In this document: in pieces, positions 61,072 through 64,000 of the stretch | Layout: every line of letters starts with the position of its first letter | How positions within the stretch are numbered: position 1 is the first letter of the stretch | Source of the DNA: Polaribacter batillariae | Lineage (GTDB): Bacteria > Bacteroidota > Bacteroidia > Flavobacteriales > Flavobacteriaceae | Length of the DNA stretch: 64,000 nt | Direction: 5' to 3' | Assembly (NCBI RefSeq): GCF_017498485.1 | Contig: NZ_CP071795.1 | Location: 2,232,001-2,296,000 of the forward strand | Notes under the pieces: generated by a model | Databases searched by the model: none | The model's input: the letters and a program-made list of their open reading frames with translations, nothing else | Told to the model about the DNA's origin: nothing | Position numbers and translations under genes: made by a program

Positions 61072-64000
61072 ATGAGAAATTATTATTTGAAAGAGTTAAT
61101 AGTGGCAATGCTCATTTTTGTAGTGTCATTTTCGAACCTCTCTTATGGAGCAAATGGTTCGTTTGAAAACCTTAAACTTGTTCTTCAAGATGAACCTGAA
61201 ACTACGATTAGTAATAATAAAGAAGTTGATATTTCTTTCACATTAAAAAATGTGAATCCCAATGACTTGAGCATCAGTCAGGCTGTAATTCGAATAGAAA
61301 ATGTGACCAGTGATCAATCCGTTTTACCAACAAATCCGGCTATATCCGATTTTACGATCCAGGCAAATAGTACCCATTTGATATCTGGGCTACAAATAAT
61401 ATCCTCCAATAAGTATAGCCAGCTAAGTGCAGGGGCATATGTTGTTAAGCTTGAGTATAGATTAGGGGATGTTATTTATACTTTGCCTCTTAGTTTTTTC
61501 AGAAAATTTAACCCAACACAAATTGACACTTACGAAATAGGCAAGAATGATTATCAAGGCCTACCCGTATATACTTTAAAAGGAGGCATGAGTGCTGAAT
61601 ACGCGGTTCAAAAATCTTTAGCCGCTTTAAATTCGGGTGTGTCTCATACATGGGATGTACGAAGAAAATTAGATGGAACTTTGGATTTGCCTGGTGGAGG
61701 GCCTGTATCTGTATATTCTTCACTTAACTTTCTTGAAAAATCAATTAAAAAAACAGTAGATCTTTACAATGCAGAATTAGGAAGCGAAACAGATTTCAAT
61801 ACGGTAATTATTTCAACAGGTGTTCCTTCTGCGCCTTACCTCTCTTATTACATGGGTGCGCCTATTCTACCACTTCACTTTTTAGTCTCTGTGAATTCGT
61901 TTGCAGAAGTTCAAAGCATTGTACATTCAGGGATTAAAGACGGTTATTCCTGTTATGCTACTGCTGGTTACGACCCTTCTATAAAAGGAGAAGGAGTAGC
62001 TTGGATTAAATTATTGGATTTGCCAAATGAATACAAGAAATTCATATTAGACCATAATGTTCGGAATGTTATTATAATGGGAGCCACAGAATCAGGATTT
62101 GGAGAAACCCAAGCAAGACGCATTTCTTTTAAATTTCCTGTAAGTAGCCCAACTATGTATAATCAAGGATCTATATACGTAATGACTCACGGGGGAGATC
62201 AAGGTTTATCTTATTTAAGGAATTATTTCAAAGATTATGACCTACAAACTATGGAACCTCAACGTAGTATTAGCGATTGGGAGAGTGGGATAACAAAAAC
62301 ACAAATCGAAAACTTTAAACAAAGTATTGAGTATAATAATTCTAGCATTTACATTTATGCGATTGAAGGTTCTGAATCCATTGGTTTCTACAATATCACA
62401 ATGGATTTATCTTTGAAATTTGCACAAAAAAACATATCAAAATTAGGTACTAGTCCAATAGAAGGTATTGCCATGAACGAGTACTTGATCGGGTATCCAG
62501 CTTACGAAACCCAAAAAGGCCAAATACCCATGCTATATTGGCAGGAGCTAGGTAATGAAAAAAATACCGCAGCTAGAGTTAAAAATCTTCTTTCGTATAA
62601 AATTAGTCAAGTATATCCCAGTAGAGATTTTAACGCTATTCCTGTGAAATTCAATGCCAAACGTAACCGAAAGTCTTTTGTGAAGGAATTGAAAAGTATA
62701 GGAATGAAAAATGTAACCCAAAACACTTGGCAAAAGGCAGACGTTTGGAATACATCTGATGGAATGGAGGCACCTTGTGAATTAGTGGCAAAAGATATAA
62801 TTGCCAATTTTGGCGGGGCTTCTGGTTTCAAAAACTACCATTCTAACTTACAAAAATTAACTATCGAAGATCTTAAGAATATGGCCATTAATGATGATGG
62901 CTCTAGTCTAGATTCGCATCCAGAACCAGTTGTAACTACTAATGTTGCTTCTATACCAGAAGCTGGACTGGAAATCAAAAGATATGAATATCCAGCAAAT
63001 CCTTATTGGAATTCACGTGAACAACTCAAAGAAATCGCAATTTATGATTATAACAGTTACAATTCACAACCTACATTTTTAGGTTGGCTTGATGGTTACA
63101 GTAAAACAGGTAACGACCGTAAACAAAGAATAACCATTTCCCAGTTTGACTTAGGTAACAGCAGCGATGAGTATGAATTGAAAGTAAGTTATAAATTCCA
63201 TCCAAAAGAAGAAGATGGATTTCAATCCTATGATCCGGCAAACGGTGATGAACAAAATATGGATTGTTTTGAATATACAAAAGTTCCAAAAACCAGTTGG
63301 CTAGATATTCCCTCTAGGGTTATGGCACGTGAAGGTGCCATGTGGGTCGTGAATGGATCAGTCTATGATTGGGACTACAATGGTGTACCTGGGGTGGTGC
63401 CATTTATTAAAAAAGATGGTCAAATTAAGGCACAACCACAAATTTTAAGCTATAAGGGAGAAGGAGCATTTGCTTGGAATTGGGGTGCTCAAAAATCGGC
63501 AACCATAATAAGTAGGCCTAAAGAGATTTCGGGTACAAATACAGTGGCAGAACTAGGTTCTCTTTTTAATAATGAAACCTCACAATACACCAATGCTTTG
63601 GCAGGCATGACTTACATGAAAGATGGAGAAGCCTATAATATATATGGATTGCAACCCAGTTGGATGTTATATTACCCTGGATTTAGCCCAAAGCATATGG
63701 GGCCGTCTGGAACGGCGATACGCTGTTTTCTATCCAATCCGAATCCACAAGCTTGTAACGAGGTACTGCGTAGAGCTTGGGGTACTGTAGAATATGCGCC
63801 AGCAGAAGAAGGTTGGAATGACTGTAGCCGATTGACGGAAAATGAATTTATTAAGCGGTTTTCAACACTGGCTTATAGACAATATGACAAACTCTTTGAG
63901 CGTGTACCTAATGCGCGAACATATGTAGCTATAAAGGATAACAAACTAGATGTGGGGATAATAGATGGTGATTTAGGTAATTTTGCCGATGCTAGAGGAG
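61072..64000 (+). CDS. Very large secreted protein, possible phosphodiester glycosidase-like C-terminal part (runs off window)
   Basis: The frame opens at ATG 61072 and is open to the window end, 976 codons so far. A signal peptide is present (KELIVAMLIFVVSFSNLSYG). Residues ~30-140 look like an immunoglobulin-like beta-domain (VDISFTLKNVNPNDLSISQA). The middle is of no family I recognise, with GATESGFGETQARRISFKFP and VMTHGGDQGLSYLRNYFKD. From about residue 740, PSRVMAREGAMWVVNGSVYD leading to KKDGQIK, and later VAIKDNKLDVGIIDGDLG, resemble NAGPA-type phosphodiester glycosidase domains. The role is unknown; surface glycan processing is only a guess. Confidence 0.7.
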   Translation, partial: MRNYYLKELIVAMLIFVVSFSNLSYGANGSFENLKLVLQDEPETTISNNKEVDISFTLKNVNPNDLSISQAVIRIENVTSDQSVLPTNPAISDFTIQANSTHLISGLQIISSNKYSQLSAGAYVVKLEYRLGDVIYTLPLSFFRKFNPTQIDTYEIGKNDYQGLPVYTLKGGMSAEYAVQKSLAALNSGVSHTWDVRRKLDGTLDLPGGGPVSVYSSLNFLEKSIKKTVDLYNAELGSETDFNTVIISTGVPSAPYLSYYMGAPILPLHFLVSVNSFAEVQSIVHSGIKDGYSCYATAGYDPSIKGEGVAWIKLLDLPNEYKKFILDHNVRNVIIMGATESGFGETQARRISFKFPVSSPTMYNQGSIYVMTHGGDQGLSYLRNYFKDYDLQTMEPQRSISDWESGITKTQIENFKQSIEYNNSSIYIYAIEGSESIGFYNITMDLSLKFAQKNISKLGTSPIEGIAMNEYLIGYPAYETQKGQIPMLYWQELGNEKNTAARVKNLLSYKISQVYPSRDFNAIPVKFNAKRNRKSFVKELKSIGMKNVTQNTWQKADVWNTSDGMEAPCELVAKDIIANFGGASGFKNYHSNLQKLTIEDLKNMAINDDGSSLDSHPEPVVTTNVASIPEAGLEIKRYEYPANPYWNSREQLKEIAIYDYNSYNSQPTFLGWLDGYSKTGNDRKQRITISQFDLGNSSDEYELKVSYKFHPKEEDGFQSYDPANGDEQNMDCFEYTKVPKTSWLDIPSRVMAREGAMWVVNGSVYDWDYNGVPGVVPFIKKDGQIKAQPQILSYKGEGAFAWNWGAQKSATIISRPKEISGTNTVAELGSLFNNETSQYTNALAGMTYMKDGEAYNIYGLQPSWMLYYPGFSPKHMGPSGTAIRCFLSNPNPQACNEVLRRAWGTVEYAPAEEGWNDCSRLTENEFIKRFSTLAYRQYDKLFERVPNARTYVAIKDNKLDVGIIDGDLGNFADARG

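Noticed and set aside
1..64000. rRNA or tRNA genes
   Set aside because: No cloverleaf with a GGTTCGAATCC-like T-arm or conserved rRNA blocks was noticed on either strand, although a model search was not possible here.

Overview
This is an AT-rich stretch of a Bacteroidota chromosome, most likely a marine member of the Flavobacteriaceae. The evidence is the flavobacterial gene families (type III PKS cluster, SufBCD, NhaC, DUF1501/DUF1800 pair, LytS/LytTR pair, MbnP/di-haem peroxidase pair), the many lipoproteins with an SC(S/K)K-type lipobox, TAnnTTTG-like promoter boxes, and small palindromic intergenic repeats. The genus cannot be fixed from this window. No rRNA, tRNA or CRISPR array was seen.

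Layout. 0-0.7 kb: end of an IS256-family element. 0.7-6.9 kb: leftward type III polyketide cluster (flavoprotein oxidase, flavoprotein hydroxylase, methyltransferase, type III PKS, dehydratase, ketosynthase, ACP). 7-8.6 kb: GNAT and dinB. 8.65-10.1 kb: a cobalamin riboswitch driving an orphan surface lipoprotein. 10.2-11.6 kb: hydrolase and a LysE-like transporter. 11.65-17.88 kb: an accessory array of four small cassettes (two toxin-antitoxin pairs with broken toxins, a membrane protein pair, a sigma factor with a fatty acid hydroxylase), separated by a shared spacer repeat and each bracketed by its own inverted arms. An IS110-family element sits in one junction. A second LysE-like paralogue closes the array.

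18.5-28.9 kb is mostly housekeeping: gdhA, pheS, a Fic protein island flanked by a direct duplication, nhaC, a LytS/LytTR two-component system, a PPOX protein and a TerB protein. 28.9-34.7 kb is a decayed mosaic: an IS630 element, an end of a second IS630, duplicated gene fragments, a broken aldose epimerase and two adjacent perfect 22-bp palindromes. 34.7-41.8 kb: ECF sigma/anti-sigma with a small plug-like protein, the DUF1501/DUF1800 pair, and a two-subunit molybdenum dehydrogenase.

41.9-47.4 kb: a second IS630, an AraC regulator and a type II restriction-modification pair. 47.5-53.2 kb: thiL and a surface operon of two repeat lipoproteins, MbnP and a di-haem peroxidase. 53.2-59.4 kb: the suf Fe-S assembly operon, interrupted by a four-helix-bundle pseudogene and by a secreted lactonase-like gene. 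59.4-64 kb: a dead IS982 copy, a gene fragment and the first 976 codons of a very large secreted protein running off the window.

The best candidate for something undescribed is the 11.65-17.88 kb cassette array. Within each cassette the two arms pair with one another, in the three clearest cassettes every mismatch is of one type that becomes a G.T wobble on the bottom strand, and no integrase is present nearby.
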